From positions 868,001 to 932,000 of the forward strand of contig NZ_FRBS01000001.1 in the NCBI RefSeq assembly GCF_900142675.1: a DNA stretch of 64,000 bases, written 5' to 3'. The stretch is from Shouchella rhizosphaerae (GTDB taxonomy: Bacteria; Bacillota; Bacilli; Bacillales; Bacillaceae_D). The notes below the pieces were generated by a model. It was not told the origin of the DNA and did not search any database. It saw only the letters and a list, made by a program, of their open reading frames with translations. Made by a program: the position numbers and the translations under genes. This document shows positions 63,382 through 64,000 of this stretch, one piece after another (positions within the stretch are counted from its first letter, which is position 1; each line of letters begins with the position of its first letter).

Positions 63382-64000
63382 TTATTTCCCCCTTACAGTC
63401 GTTCCGATTTTTTCGCCTAACACGGCGCGTTTAATGTTTCCTTCTTCCATAATTGAGAATACGATAAGCGGAATGTCGTTGTCCATACATAAAGACGACG
63501 CCGTCGAATCCATGACTTGCAATCCGTCTTTAAGGACATCCATGTACGTAATCGTGTCAAATTTTTGCGCCTTGTCGTCCACGCGCGGATCTGCGTTGTA
63601 GACGCCATCGACGTTGTTTTTCGCCATTAAAATCACTTCTGCTTCAATTTCAGCTGCCCGTAGAGCGGCGGTAGTATCTGTTGAGAAATACGGGTTGCCT
63701 GTTCCTGCTGCGAAAATCACAACACGTTTTTTTTGTAAATGGCGAATCGCTTTGCGACGTATGTAAGGTTCTGCTACTTGCCGCATTTCAATCGACGTTT
63801 GCACACGTGATTCGACGCCAATTGCTTCGAGGCTGTCTTGCAAAGCAAGGGAATTCATAACTGTAGCAAGCATCCCCATATAGTCAGCTGTTGCCCGATC
63901 CATCCCTTGAGCGCTTCCAGCCATGCCGCGCCAAATATTGCCGGCACCAACGACGACGGCCACTTCAATGTTCAATTCAGTAATCTCTTTAATTTGCTTA
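63382..64000 (-). CDS. pyrH: Uridylate kinase, 5' partial
   Basis: PyrH phosphorylates UMP to UDP. The frame is open to the right edge, so the N-terminus (about 35 residues with the start codon) lies outside the window. The visible 206 codons show [12 protein letters not shown], the [21 protein letters not shown] segment, the [16 protein letters not shown] motif and a C-terminal [17 protein letters not shown] inside the frame at 63975 is not the real start, since the coding sequence continues upstream as KQIKEITE. Confidence 0.97.
   Translation of the reverse strand, partial: KQIKEITELNIEVAVVVGAGNIWRGMAGSAQGMDRATADYMGMLATVMNSLALQDSLEAIGVESRVQTSIEMRQVAEPYIRRKAIRHLQKKRVVIFAAGTGNPYFSTDTTAALRAAEIEAEVILMAKNNVDGVYNADPRVDDKAQKFDTITYMDVLKDGLQVMDSTASSLCMDNDIPLIVFSIMEEGNIKRAVLGEKIGTTVRGK

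Overview
The window is a stretch of core chromosome from a Gram-positive, endospore-forming bacillus. It carries cotE, spoVS, spoIIIE, dpaA/dpaB, tgl and a ymxH-type gene, PolC as replicative polymerase, and RNases J and Y. Gene order closely follows the Bacillus pyrH-to-hfq region. Moderate GC, the presence of tgl here and a cinA-deaD-recA order suggest an alkaliphilic lineage such as Shouchella/Alkalihalobacillus clausii; this species-level placement is inference from memory and was not checked. Nearly every gene is on the minus strand, so transcription runs from high to low coordinates. No rRNA, tRNA, CRISPR array, insertion sequence or prophage was recognised.

In the direction of transcription (right to left): pyrH (cut by the right edge), frr, then uppS-cdsA-dxr-rseP-proS-polC (isoprenoid and phospholipid precursors, membrane proteolysis, tRNA charging, replication); rimP-nusA-rnpM(ylxR)-ylxQ-infB-ylxP-rbfA-truB-ribF (translation and ribosome maturation); rpsO with a structured leader; pnp; ylxY-mlpA-ymxH; the dpaA-dpaB-asd-dapG-dapA cluster feeding lysine, diaminopimelate and spore dipicolinate; rnjB behind a long leader; tepA-ylzJ; spoIIIE; the GntR gene ymfC; ymfF-ymfH-ymfI; ymfJ; ymfK-rodZ(ymfM); pgsA-cinA-deaD; recA with an SOS-type promoter; a four-gene split SbcCD (Mre11-Rad50-like) module; rny-ymdB; spoVS; miaB-ricA; cotE; mutS-mutL-rsmJ-like-miaA-hfq. 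Only two genes are on the plus strand: tgl (10435-11241) and a degenerate tyrosine-recombinase-like gene entering from the left edge.

The parts that depart from the standard Bacillus layout are the split SbcCD-like module between recA and rny, the DEAD-box helicase translationally coupled to cinA, tgl where I would expect other genes, an RsmJ-like methyltransferase between mutL and miaA, and the degenerate recombinase. At the sequence level I also note an exact 18-bp duplication that doubles the miaB -10 box, a short recurring element between stop codon and terminator at three loci, and a roughly 300-nt rnjB leader.

Many starts were set by ribosome-binding-site spacing rather than by the longest open frame. 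Several genes (rnjB, rimP, rseP, cinA, and probably ymdB, pgsA, proS and ymxH) appear to use TTG, and others use GTG.
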